A stretch of 64,000 nt of DNA, taken from an uncultured Flavobacteriaceae bacterium. Lineage in GTDB: Bacteria > Bacteroidota > Bacteroidia > Flavobacteriales > Flavobacteriaceae. Each line of letters opens with the position of its first letter. Within the stretch, counting starts at the first letter, position 1. This document shows positions 45,501 through 54,354 of the stretch, in pieces. The notes under the pieces are model-generated. The model was not told where the DNA came from. It did no database searches and worked only from the letters and a program-made list of their open reading frames with translations. Location of the stretch: the NCBI GenBank assembly GCA_947501625.1, contig CANMWN010000001.1, positions 693,319 to 757,318 of the forward strand. Direction: 5' to 3'. The position numbers and the translations under genes are program-made.

Positions 45501-47356
45501 TCTTCAAGTTTCAAAGAAAGGTCTAACCAACGCTCTTCTTTTTCTTCGATAGAGTTAATGATTTTTTGAAGATTTTGTGAAATTTCAGCAATATTTTCTG
45601 GTTGGATTTCTCCTTCAGCAAATTGACTTTCGATATCAATTCGTTCGGAATTTAGTCTTGAAATATCTTTTTCTAATTGTTCAAATTCACGCTTCTCGTT
45701 ATAAGATAGTTTATTTTTTGTAGTGGCCTTAGTTTGAGGTTTTGTGTTCTTTTGAATAACAGTTTTCTCTTTAGGTGTGGAGTCTTCATATGCTCTAAAA
45801 TCTGAATAATTACCAGGAAAATGTTCAATTACAGCATTACCTCTAAATACAAAAAGAGAATCAACAATCTTATCCATAAAGTAACGATCATGAGATACAA
45901 CAATTAGGTTTCCAGGAAAGTCAAGTAAAAAGTTTTCTAAAACATTCAACGTAACTACGTCTAGATCATTAGTAGGTTCATCAAGAATTAAAAAATTAGG
46001 ATTTTGAATTAATACCGTACATAAATACAATCGTTTTCGTTCACCTCCTGATAATTTTTCCACAAAATCATATTGCTTTTTTCGGTCAAATAAAAATCGT
46101 TCTAATAATTCACTGGCAGTTATTTTTCGACCTTTGGAAAGTGGAATATAATCGCCAAATTCACGAATAATATCAATTACTTTCTGCCCTTCTTTTTCTT
46201 TAATTCCTTTTTGAGTGTAGTATCCAAATTTAACGGTTTCTCCAATTACAACTTTACCTGCATCTAATGGAATTTTTTCAGTAATTATATTTAGAAAAGA
46301 AGACTTCCCTGTCCCATTTTTTCCAATAATTCCAATACGTTCACCTCTTTTAAAAACGTATTCAAACTTGTTTAAAATTGACAATTCGTCAAAAGATTTT
46401 GAAATTTTATGAAGTTCAAGAATCTTATTTCCAAGACGCTCCATATTTATTTCCAATTGAACAGTGTGATTATTTCTTCTTTTATGGGCTTTATCTTTTA
46501 TTTCATAGAAATCATCAATACGAGATTTTGATTTTGTAGTTCTTGCTTTTGGTTGTCTACGCATCCAATCCAATTCTTTTTTAAAAAGATTTTTTGCTTT
46601 TCCAAGTTCTGTTTGCTCTTGTTGTATACGCTCTTCTTTTTTTTCTAAATAATATGAGTAATTCCCTTTATATTTATATAAAATCCCTTCATCCAATTCA
46701 AAAATTTCATTACACACACGCTCTAAAAAATAACGATCATGCGTAACCATAAAAAGAGTGATTTTTTCTTTTTTAAAGTAATTCTCCAGCCATTCAATCA
46801 TTTCTAAGTCTAAATGATTTGTTGGTTCATCTAAAATCAACAAATCTGGCTTGTTAATTAATATAATTGCTAATGATAATCTCTTTTTTTGTCCTCCTGA
46901 AAGGGTTGCAATTTTTAATGTTAAATCAGGAAATTTAAGTTTTGTAAGAATCTGTTTGTATTGCGTTTCAAAATCCCAAGCATTGTGTAATTCCATCAAC
47001 TCAAATGCTTTTTGATAAGCAGTTTCATTTTCAGGGATTTTTATTGCATTTTCATATTGCTCAATTATCTTTAGAATAGGATTATCAGAAGAAAAAATGG
47101 CTTCTTCTATTGTTGAATTATCATCCAGTTTATCCTCTTGCGAAAGATAGGCTAATTGTAAGCCTTTTCTTGAAGAAATTTGTCCAGTATCTGATGAGTC
47201 TAATCCAGCAACAATATTTAAAATAGAGGTTTTTCCAGTACCATTTTTAGCAACAAAAGCAATTTTTTGATCTTTATTTATTCCGAATGAAATGTTTTGA
47301 AACAAAACCCTTTCACCATAACTTTTAGAGATGTTTTCTACTGTTAGATAATTCAT
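45497..47356 (-). CDS. ABC-F family ATPase (Uup-like)
   Basis: A 619-residue cytoplasmic protein with two ABC domains and no membrane segment, of the type that acts on ribosomes or DNA-associated processes. First domain: Walker A FVAKNGTGKTSILN and signature LSGGQKKRLSLA; second domain: GIIGKNGTGKSSFLN and LSGGERKRLYLC; both have LDEPTNHLDLE/LDEPTNDLDVV. The C-terminal 80 residues form a charged coiled coil like that of Uup. The start is ATG at 47356 (MNYLTVENISKSYG); an upstream TTG at 47380 would place the first codons inside the neighbouring terminator stem. Confidence 0.93.
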   Translation of the reverse strand: MNYLTVENISKSYGERVLFQNISFGINKDQKIAFVAKNGTGKTSILNIVAGLDSSDTGQISSRKGLQLAYLSQEDKLDDNSTIEEAIFSSDNPILKIIEQYENAIKIPENETAYQKAFELMELHNAWDFETQYKQILTKLKFPDLTLKIATLSGGQKKRLSLAIILINKPDLLILDEPTNHLDLEMIEWLENYFKKEKITLFMVTHDRYFLERVCNEIFELDEGILYKYKGNYSYYLEKKEERIQQEQTELGKAKNLFKKELDWMRRQPKARTTKSKSRIDDFYEIKDKAHKRRNNHTVQLEINMERLGNKILELHKISKSFDELSILNKFEYVFKRGERIGIIGKNGTGKSSFLNIITEKIPLDAGKVVIGETVKFGYYTQKGIKEKEGQKVIDIIREFGDYIPLSKGRKITASELLERFLFDRKKQYDFVEKLSGGERKRLYLCTVLIQNPNFLILDEPTNDLDVVTLNVLENFLLDFPGNLIVVSHDRYFMDKIVDSLFVFRGNAVIEHFPGNYSDFRAYEDSTPKEKTVIQKNTKPQTKATTKNKLSYNEKREFEQLEKDISRLNSERIDIESQFAEGEIQPENIAEISQNLQKIINSIEEKEERWLDLSLKLED

Positions 47357-47369
47357 ATAGCAAAGAAAC

Positions 47370-47399
47370 AAAAAACCCAAGCAATTGCTTGGGTTTTTT
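47370..47399. terminator. Intrinsic terminator of the metalloprotease gene (symmetrical)
   Basis: CCCAAGCAATTGCTTGGG is an 18-base perfect palindrome flanked by six A on the left and six T on the right. It lies just after the minus-strand metalloprotease gene and directly before the ABC-F start. Confidence 0.88.
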
Positions 47400-47421
47400 C
47401 AGGTTATAATTAGATTAATTA

Positions 47422-50400
47422 TTATTCTTTAATGAATTTTCTAGTCATTACTTCTTCACCATCATTTACTTCGATGATATAAAGCCCAACACGTAAATCA
47501 GCAACATTTACTGCGCTTTCTGAAACATTTCCAGATTTAACAGTTTGTCCAAGCATATTTACAATTTTATAAGTTCCTTCCGAATTATCTAATAATTGAA
47601 TAGTTAAATAATTTTTAGCAGGAATAGGATAAATCATAAAGTCTTCTTCAGTTTCAATCGTAGATGACCTATCAGTACTTAAAGAACCTAATGGAGTAAT
47701 TGTATTACCACTTCTAGTTGTTCTTCCCGAACCAATAATTCCTTTAATGGTAACTTGGTCAATATAAATCCTATCTGCATTTCCTGAAGCATCACATTGT
47801 AATCTAAATTGTGAGTTAGAAGCAAAGTTTACATTGTTTGCATCCAGCATTACAGTAGCAGAATAGAACGTATTGTTGTTAAAATCTGTTCCACTTGCGT
47901 AAGTTTCGATAGTAGACCATGAAGAACCATTATAGTAACGCAACCAAAAATCTTCACCATTTTCCATAGAGTTAGGATAGAAATGGAACATAAATTCAAC
48001 TTGATCATAAGGAGTTAAATTAAATGTTTCAGACGTCATTGCCGAACTTGTTCCAGAGTTATCTCTAATTCTGATTGAATAACTTCCCTCAAAAGATCTA
48101 GATGAATTGACTCTAGCACAATCACTTCCGCCATCTTGCCATCCGTCCCATCCAGATTCAAAGAAACCTTCATGTAGAGTAGTAGTAGAACCACTATTAG
48201 GATCAGATACATTTACTGTTCTAATAACAGGAGTTGCAGCATTTCCAGCAGCATCACTTACATTATAAGTAATTTGATATGTACCAACAGTATTGGTATC
48301 AACAGAGCCTGTAGTTACAATACTAGAAGTTAGGTTTCCATCAACATTATCAGTAGCAGTTGCGCCTTGGTCAGTATAAGAATCTCCTAAATCAATATCA
48401 ATTGTAGCATTACCAATTAGAGTAATTACTGGTGCTACATTATCAACAAATGCATTTACATTCACAGTTCTAATTACAGGAGTCGCATTATTTCCAGCAG
48501 CATCACTTACATTATAAGTAATTTGATATGTACCAACAGTATTTGTGTCTACTGAACCAGTAGTAACTATATTTGCAGTAATGTCACCATCAACATTATC
48601 AGTAGCAGTTGCGCCTTGGTCAGTATAAGAATCTCCTTCGGTAATATTAATAGTGGCTGCACCATTTAATGTTATTACAGGAGCAGTAGTGTCTGGCCCT
48701 GTACTTTGAACAATTACAGTATAATCTTCAACTTCACCATCAAAACCTGTTTCACAAGGAGATGGATTTGAGTTATATTTTGCAGACACTCTCATTCTAG
48801 TTGCACCAAGTTGTGCGTTTGCTGGAATAGAAATTGATAAAGTTGGTAATGCTCCATTAGCAACGTTACTTATATTTCCTAGGTCGTAAGCCTCTCCACT
48901 ATCGGTAAAATCTCCATCTCTATTCCAATCTATCCATGCAAATGCATCGACTCTATAATTACCATCAGTATTAACATAGACAGTTAAATTTTCAGAAGAA
49001 GATTGCGTAACAGTTGTACTAAGATTTGTAAAGTCTTCATAAGCTACATCTTTAGCAGGACCGTCAGCATTATCAATAGAGCCAAAAATTACTCTTGATA
49101 CAGCAGTTTGATAACTCATATTTCCGATTGAAGAGCAATAATTTAGTTGCACATCAGTTGTAGTAAAACTTACTGAATTGCTGTAAGCTGAATTACTTCC
49201 TCCACTACATTTGCTTCTTACTTGTGCTTCATAATTTGTTAGTGCAGTTAATCCACTTAATGAAGTTGAATTTCCTGTAACAGCGTTTGTTGTCCAACTT
49301 GAAGTTCCAACAACTCTATAACGTACATCATAAGTTGCTCCTGGAACAGCATCCCAATTCAAGGATGCAGAATTAGTTGCAACATTTGACGCGGCTAATC
49401 CAGTAGGAACCGTAGCATTACAGACAGCTTGACCAGCAATTGTAAAGTTAGTATTTGAAATATCAAAGAAAATATGGTTTGAACCTTTTACCATGATTCT
49501 ATTAGCACTTCCTTGATTATTTGGAACTACGATATCGTGAGAACCATCATTTGGTACTCCAGAAGCTAAAGTGATAGGATATGTATCTCCACCATCGGTA
49601 GATAAATAGATGTCAACATTTGCTGCATTTACACCATTTCCAGTAGTACCAGCAACATCCCAAGTTACGGTTTGAGTTGTTCCAGCATTCCAAGATACAT
49701 TGGTGTTTGGAGAATTTAGAATAAATGGCCCAGCAGTTCCATTAACTGTTACAACCATATCATCACTATTGTTGGTACCGCCGCCAGCAACATTATCTCT
49801 AACAGTTAACCTAAAATTTAGAGTCCTAGCAACATTTGGTACAACTTCCCACTTCCATGATGTTGCTCCAGTTTTTATAGTTTCTAATCTAGGAAAATAT
49901 CTAGATGTATTTGAAGTTGGTTCATAAGCTCTAAAAGCTACACCAGTTGTGGCAGTTGCACTTGGAATAGTTGAAGAAGCGTTGTTTTCATCCATTTGTT
50001 CCCAACTATAAGTTAATGCGTTTGATGGAGTATCTGCGTCAGTTGCAGATCCATCTAAAACAAAGGCAGTGCCTTTAGGGATTGTATAGTTTGATCCAGC
50101 ATTTACACTAGGAACAGCATTACCTGTATTCGTGTTAGTTTGACAACTAGTAGTTTTAATATAATCAGTTACTTGCTCAATAGAAACAGCATGAAAATTA
50201 GGAGTTACATTTTGTTCTACATCAGTATTTGAACCGGTAATTCCTGCATAACTCATGATTGTAGTTCCACTTCCAGGTTCTACTTGTACATTTGTACCTT
50301 CATTTCCATTAAATGTCCAAGTATGATTTGCTCCAAATTGATGACCCATTTCATGGGCAACATAATCAACATCAAAGAAATCTCCTTCAGGAGTATTTCC

Positions 50401-51357
50401 AGCTGTCCATCCACTTCCTTTACTACCATTAACACATACACATCCTATACAACCAGCATTACCATTATTAGATGTTCTTGCAAATAAGTGACCTATATCA
50501 TAGTTAGCTTCTCCAATATTGCTTGTCAATGTAGACTGAAGTTGACCATTGTAACTTCCAGTTGATGTATATGGATCACTACCTGAATTTGTATAAATAA
50601 CATCATCAGTATTAGATATTAATACCATTGTTACGTTAAAATCAACTTCAAAAATACCATTAACACGAGTCATAGTAGCATTGATTGCAGCGAGTGCTCC
50701 AGCCTTTGTTCCTCCATGGTAGGCAGTATATTCTCCTGTTGTAGAAACAGCCAGTCTATAAGTTCTTAATATTCCATCATCAGCATTTCTCATAGAAGTA
50801 CTGTTATTAATATCAAACTTTCTGTTCATGTCTTCAGTTACCTGACATTCAAAATCATCTTTATAATTTGTTTTTTCATCTCTAGTAAATGCACTATATA
50901 ATGAATTATCTTCAGTTAAAGACTCGATAAATGTTGCTGGTCTATTAGCGGAAAAAGCCATACTTTGAAAACCTTTTGGTGAGATACTAAATCTAATCAC
51001 TGAAGTAGGATCGTCAATTCCTTGACCTGCATAAGATTTAATATTTGGGTATTTAGCAGCAAGTTCAGGGCTTAAAACAGGGGCTTCAAATATTTTATAC
51101 TTTTCAAAATATCCATCAGAATTTGGAAAAGTTACAATTACTGATGATTGATTTCTCGCGACATCTCTGTGCGGTGAAGCTATTAAAGATTGTTTTAGGC
51201 TTTCAATATTCAATTGAAAAGTTTGATTGGTAGGTAAATTGATTTTACTTTCTTTTATTGGTTTTGAATTGTTAAAAGACGTTTTTTGCCAATGATTTTG
51301 AGACAAAAGAATTGAAGAACTCATTAAAAAAATGAGCACGAGTAGTTTCGTTTTCAT
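47422..51357 (-). CDS. Secreted reprolysin-like zinc metalloprotease, multidomain, T9SS sorted
   Basis: A 1311-residue exported protease. After a signal peptide (about 20 residues) and a propeptide-like region to about 190, the catalytic domain has the zinc motif HEMGHQFGANH (His335, Glu336, His339, His345) and the Met-turn TIMSYAG (Met368), the metzincin pattern. Then follow an Ig/PKD-like region, an FN3 domain (about 645-735), a GEVED domain (740-890, ending DGEVEDYTVIVQS), two nearly identical DUF5011 Ig-like repeats (895-1062), a jelly-roll-like binding domain (1065-1190) and a T9SS tail (MIYPIPAKNYLTIQL ... KFIKE). It probably degrades proteins outside the cell or matures surface proteins. 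Its FN3-GEVED part resembles the gene at 1-896. It is transcribed alone. Confidence 0.9.
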   Translation of the reverse strand: MKTKLLVLIFLMSSSILLSQNHWQKTSFNNSKPIKESKINLPTNQTFQLNIESLKQSLIASPHRDVARNQSSVIVTFPNSDGYFEKYKIFEAPVLSPELAAKYPNIKSYAGQGIDDPTSVIRFSISPKGFQSMAFSANRPATFIESLTEDNSLYSAFTRDEKTNYKDDFECQVTEDMNRKFDINNSTSMRNADDGILRTYRLAVSTTGEYTAYHGGTKAGALAAINATMTRVNGIFEVDFNVTMVLISNTDDVIYTNSGSDPYTSTGSYNGQLQSTLTSNIGEANYDIGHLFARTSNNGNAGCIGCVCVNGSKGSGWTAGNTPEGDFFDVDYVAHEMGHQFGANHTWTFNGNEGTNVQVEPGSGTTIMSYAGITGSNTDVEQNVTPNFHAVSIEQVTDYIKTTSCQTNTNTGNAVPSVNAGSNYTIPKGTAFVLDGSATDADTPSNALTYSWEQMDENNASSTIPSATATTGVAFRAYEPTSNTSRYFPRLETIKTGATSWKWEVVPNVARTLNFRLTVRDNVAGGGTNNSDDMVVTVNGTAGPFILNSPNTNVSWNAGTTQTVTWDVAGTTGNGVNAANVDIYLSTDGGDTYPITLASGVPNDGSHDIVVPNNQGSANRIMVKGSNHIFFDISNTNFTIAGQAVCNATVPTGLAASNVATNSASLNWDAVPGATYDVRYRVVGTSSWTTNAVTGNSTSLSGLTALTNYEAQVRSKCSGGSNSAYSNSVSFTTTDVQLNYCSSIGNMSYQTAVSRVIFGSIDNADGPAKDVAYEDFTNLSTTVTQSSSENLTVYVNTDGNYRVDAFAWIDWNRDGDFTDSGEAYDLGNISNVANGALPTLSISIPANAQLGATRMRVSAKYNSNPSPCETGFDGEVEDYTVIVQSTGPDTTAPVITLNGAATINITEGDSYTDQGATATDNVDGDITANIVTTGSVDTNTVGTYQITYNVSDAAGNNATPVIRTVNVNAFVDNVAPVITLIGNATIDIDLGDSYTDQGATATDNVDGNLTSSIVTTGSVDTNTVGTYQITYNVSDAAGNAATPVIRTVNVSDPNSGSTTTLHEGFFESGWDGWQDGGSDCARVNSSRSFEGSYSIRIRDNSGTSSAMTSETFNLTPYDQVEFMFHFYPNSMENGEDFWLRYYNGSSWSTIETYASGTDFNNNTFYSATVMLDANNVNFASNSQFRLQCDASGNADRIYIDQVTIKGIIGSGRTTRSGNTITPLGSLSTDRSSTIETEEDFMIYPIPAKNYLTIQLLDNSEGTYKIVNMLGQTVKSGNVSESAVNVADLRVGLYIIEVNDGEEVMTRKFIKE
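48218..48637 (-). repeat. Two tandem coding repeats (DUF5011 domains), 249-base period
   Basis: Two copies inside the metalloprotease gene, about 48218-48387 and 48467-48636, start at matching GTTCTAAT and end at matching AATCTCC. Long stretches are identical in DNA (for example GCGCCTTGGTCAGTATAAGA), so duplication or gene conversion is recent. The period is 83 codons. Confidence 0.85.
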
Positions 51358-51545
51358 AATAATTATTAGTTTAGGTTAGTAAAAATTTTAAATGAGCCTC
51401 AATTTACAACATTTTTATGAAAAACTTTAGAAAATCTTCATCAATTTCGTAAAAACTTAACAATATTTTTATCAAATTATTGATTTTTAATTTGATAAGA
51501 ATAATTGATCTTTTAAGAGGTTTATTAATAATTCATTCAGAATTG

Positions 51546-51553
51546 TATATTTG
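51546..51553 (+). promoter_or_regulatory. -7 promoter box of the nucleotidyltransferase gene
   Basis: TATATTTG (followed by C) lies 22 bases before the ATG at 51576. It fixes the start, because the in-frame ATTG/ATG upstream codons lie before this box. The remaining gap (51358-51545) is AT-rich promoter DNA shared with the divergent protease gene; no other gene is seen. Confidence 0.55.
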
Positions 51554-51575
51554 CAGTAATTCAATTAAAAATTTT

Positions 51576-52592
51576 ATGAAAATTATAGTCCCAATGGCGG
51601 GAATCGGATCAAGATTACGCCCACACACACTTACAACACCTAAACCACTTACACTAATTGCAGGAAAACCTATTGTTCAAAGATTGGTTGAAGATATTAC
51701 ACAAGTGGTAAATCAAAAAATAGATGAAATAGCATTTATTATTGGTCCAGTAGCAAAAGGTTTTCCTGGAGATACTGAAGAAAGATTATTAAAAATTGCA
51801 AAAGATTTAAATGCTAAAGGGAGTGTTTACGTTCAAGAGCAAGCTCTTGGAACTGCTCATGCAATTAATTGTGCAAAAGATGCCCTTGATGGTCCATGTG
51901 TAGTTGCATTTGCTGATACTCTTTTTAAAGCAGATTTCACACTAGATTCTAATTCTGATGGAGCAATTTGGGTTAAGCAAGTTGAAGACCCTCGTGCATT
52001 TGGAGTAGTAAAGTTACAAGACGGAATCATCACTGATTTTGTTGAGAAACCTGAGGAGTTTGTTTCTGATCTTGCAATTATTGGAATTTATTACTTCAAA
52101 GAAGGAAGCATTTTAAAAGATGAAATTCAATATTTATTAGATAATGATATTAAAGATAAAGGCGAATATCAATTAACGAATGCTTTAGAGAATATGAAGC
52201 AAAAAGGATTGAAATTTGTTCCAGGAACAGTTAGTGAATGGATGGATTGTGGTAATAAAAATGTAACTGTTGAAACAAACTCTAAAGTTTTGGAACTATT
52301 AGAAAAAGATGGTAAAAACTTGACTTCATCAGATGTTAAATTAGAAAATTCAACAATCATTCAACCTTGTTATATTGGAGCTAATGTGGTTTTAAAAAAT
52401 ACAACTGTTGGTCCATTTGTATCATTGGGAGAAAATAGTGTAATTGAAAATTCAACGATAAAGAATTCATTAATCCAATCTAATGTGCAAATATGTGATG
52501 CAAATCTAGACAACGCTATGATTGGACATCATGCTAAATATAATGGCAAGTTTACTTCAGTAAGTATTGGAGATTATTCAGAAATGATTTAA
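51576..52592 (+). CDS. Sugar-phosphate nucleotidyltransferase with C-terminal beta-helix
   Basis: A 338-residue enzyme of the NTP_transferase family. The N-terminal nucleotide-binding signature is VPMAGIGSRLRPHTLTTPKP, then VYVQEQALGTAHAINCA, VAFADTLFKADF, DFVEKPEE and EWMDCGNKNVTVETN; the last 85 residues contain hexapeptide-like repeats (STIIQPCYIGANVVLKNTT and NSVIENSTIKNSLIQ, given separately). It makes an NDP-sugar, but whether glucose, mannose or another sugar, and which nucleotide, cannot be told; it is separate from rmlA and outside the main locus. The start at 51576 is preferred over 51480, which would precede the promoter. Confidence 0.82.
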   Translation: MKIIVPMAGIGSRLRPHTLTTPKPLTLIAGKPIVQRLVEDITQVVNQKIDEIAFIIGPVAKGFPGDTEERLLKIAKDLNAKGSVYVQEQALGTAHAINCAKDALDGPCVVAFADTLFKADFTLDSNSDGAIWVKQVEDPRAFGVVKLQDGIITDFVEKPEEFVSDLAIIGIYYFKEGSILKDEIQYLLDNDIKDKGEYQLTNALENMKQKGLKFVPGTVSEWMDCGNKNVTVETNSKVLELLEKDGKNLTSSDVKLENSTIIQPCYIGANVVLKNTTVGPFVSLGENSVIENSTIKNSLIQSNVQICDANLDNAMIGHHAKYNGKFTSVSIGDYSEMI

Positions 52593-52597
52593 AAAAC

Positions 52598-53572
52598 ATG
52601 ATTAAAAAAAGCGCAAATATTTTACTAAACGTACTGTTTTTTTGCGCTTTTTTTATGTCTTTTTCACAAGATGAAGGACTTACTTTATTAGAAGATGCCG
52701 ATGACAATCAAATAAAGTTCGAAAATCATTATTTTGAAGCTCTTAAATATAAAGCTATAGGTAATTATTCAAAAGCAATTATTGAACTCGAAATATGTCA
52801 AGATTTATTTAAAAATAATAATTCAATTACTTTTGAATTATCAAAAAACTACTATTTACTTAATAAATTTTCAGAAGCTCAACTATATTTAGATAAAATT
52901 TTAAAGAAGGAACCAAATAACTATTGGTACCTTGAACATGCTAAAAATATTTATTTAAGATTATATCAATTGGATAATGCGATTGCTATCCAAAAAAAGT
53001 TGATTTCATTCAACCCAAAAGTTGCTGAAGAAATAATCCCTTTATATATTAGAAAAAAAGATTATAGCACTGCTATTAACTATATGATTGAACTTGAAAA
53101 GAAAGGGTTTTATTCTTCAAAATTTGACAGGTATCGAGAAGTTATTGACTTAAATCAAAAAAGAAATAGAGTCAAGGAAAAAACAAATGAAAATCAATTA
53201 AATTCATTGGTCGAATTGAAAGAGCAATTTGAATCAGAGAAAAAATATACTGTTTTAAATAAGATTTTAACTGAGGAATTGAAGGTGAAGAATTTTAATA
53301 ATCTATTGATTTATAGTAATAAAGGATTGGATTTATTTCCCGCTCAACCATCAATATATCTAATGAATTCTTATGCGCTATCACATCAAAAAAAATATAG
53401 TGAAGCAATTGACGTTTTAAATACTGGCATTGATTTTGTATTTGATGATAATAAATTATTAATTGCGTTTCATCAACAATTAATAAAATGTTATCAAGAA
53501 ACAAATCAACCTATTAAGAAGCAAGAACATTTAAAAATAATTGAAGAATTAAGAACTAAAAAGAATCAATGA
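52598..53572 (+). CDS. Exported TPR protein
   Basis: A 324-residue protein with a signal peptide (KKSANILLNVLFFCAFFMSFSQ) and several tetratricopeptide-like helical repeats: YFEALKYKAIGNYSKAIIEL, SKNYYLLNKFSEAQLYLDKI and YALSHQKKYSEAIDVLNTGI. TPR proteins bind partners; this one is probably periplasmic. It precedes genes for a DUF4292 lipoprotein and an EnvC-like protein, overlapping the former by four bases, so the three probably serve envelope assembly. A terminator-like hairpin lies within the signal-peptide codons (see that entry). Confidence 0.82.
   Translation: MIKKSANILLNVLFFCAFFMSFSQDEGLTLLEDADDNQIKFENHYFEALKYKAIGNYSKAIIELEICQDLFKNNNSITFELSKNYYLLNKFSEAQLYLDKILKKEPNNYWYLEHAKNIYLRLYQLDNAIAIQKKLISFNPKVAEEIIPLYIRKKDYSTAINYMIELEKKGFYSSKFDRYREVIDLNQKRNRVKEKTNENQLNSLVELKEQFESEKKYTVLNKILTEELKVKNFNNLLIYSNKGLDLFPAQPSIYLMNSYALSHQKKYSEAIDVLNTGIDFVFDDNKLLIAFHQQLIKCYQETNQPIKKQEHLKIIEELRTKKNQ
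52604..52654 (+). terminator. Terminator-like hairpin inside the TPR gene's signal-peptide region
   Basis: Seven A plus GCGCAAA (52604-52617) pair perfectly with TTTGCGC plus seven T (52641-52654): a 14-bp stem, 23-base loop and terminal T-run. It starts six bases after the TPR gene's ATG. It may terminate transcription of the upstream nucleotidyltransferase gene or act as an attenuator. Confidence 0.55.
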
Positions 53573-54354
53573 CTATAAAAAGAATTTCATATTCTATTTT
53601 ACTATTATTACTAGTAATATCTTGTAAAACTCAAAAAGTTGTTACTAGTTCACCTGTTAAATCTATGTCTTCGAAAAAAATCATTAAAAATCATTACAGC
53701 AACACTTTTGACAAGAATACTATTTCTGCACGTTTAAAAGCAAAATATAAAGACAAGAAAAACTCTCAATCAATTACTGTAAAATTGAGAATGGAAAAAG
53801 ATAAGGCTATATGGATGAGCGGAACAGTTTTAGGTATTCCGTTGGCAAAAGTTTTGATAACTCCTGATAGAGTTAGTTATTATGAAAAAATCAATAAGAC
53901 ATATTTTGATGGTGATTTTAGTTTGTTGAGTAATTTTTTAGGGACTGAAGTTGATTTTGAAAAAGTTCAAAACCTAATTGTTGGACAAACAGTACTTGAC
54001 TTAAATGGTAAACGTTATGATTCATCAATCGATGTTGATTCGTACTTATTGGAACCTAAAAGACAGGATAAATTGTTTGACATCTTCTTTTGGTTAAATC
54101 CTACAAACTTTAAAGTAGAAAAACAAGAAATAAGACAACCAATAGAACAAAAAAAATTAACCGTTTCGTATCCAGAATATCAAAATATTGATGGAGAAAT
54201 ATTTCCGAAAAAAATTAATATTGTTGCTGTTGAAAAAACAGACAGAACTCTTTTAGATTTAGAATACCGTTCATTAGAGTTTGACAAAAAAGTAAAATTT
54301 CCATTTAGCATTCCATCAGGATACAAAGAAATAAAGTTGGATGAAAAAAGGTAA
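53569..54354 (+). CDS. DUF4292 lipoprotein
   Basis: A 261-residue predicted lipoprotein: leader ending LLLVISCKT with Cys19 (approximately) as the lipidation site. The rest is a beta-rich domain (SITVKLRMEKDKAIWMSGTV, GIPLAKVLITPDRVSYYEK, TYFDGDFSLLSNFLGTEVDF) of DUF4292, thought to be structurally related to LolB/LolA-like lipid-binding folds; that relation is from memory and no function is established. It overlaps the TPR gene by four bases and the EnvC-like gene by 14, so it probably works with them in the envelope. Confidence 0.83.
   Translation: MTIKRISYSILLLLLVISCKTQKVVTSSPVKSMSSKKIIKNHYSNTFDKNTISARLKAKYKDKKNSQSITVKLRMEKDKAIWMSGTVLGIPLAKVLITPDRVSYYEKINKTYFDGDFSLLSNFLGTEVDFEKVQNLIVGQTVLDLNGKRYDSSIDVDSYLLEPKRQDKLFDIFFWLNPTNFKVEKQEIRQPIEQKKLTVSYPEYQNIDGEIFPKKINIVAVEKTDRTLLDLEYRSLEFDKKVKFPFSIPSGYKEIKLDEKR

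Noticed and set aside
44784-47356. Exonuclease and ABC-F ATPase considered as part of a defence island
   Set aside because: Both have ordinary housekeeping features, point in convergent directions and have no toxin, nuclease-effector or integrase nearby.
48218-48637. Direct repeats considered as a CRISPR array or mobile element
   Set aside because: They are long, in frame and encode DUF5011 domains; there are no short repeats with unique spacers.
51480-51575. An upstream start extending the nucleotidyltransferase by 32 residues
   Set aside because: The extension contains the TATATTTG box and has no family similarity; the conserved protein begins MKIIVPMAGIGSR.
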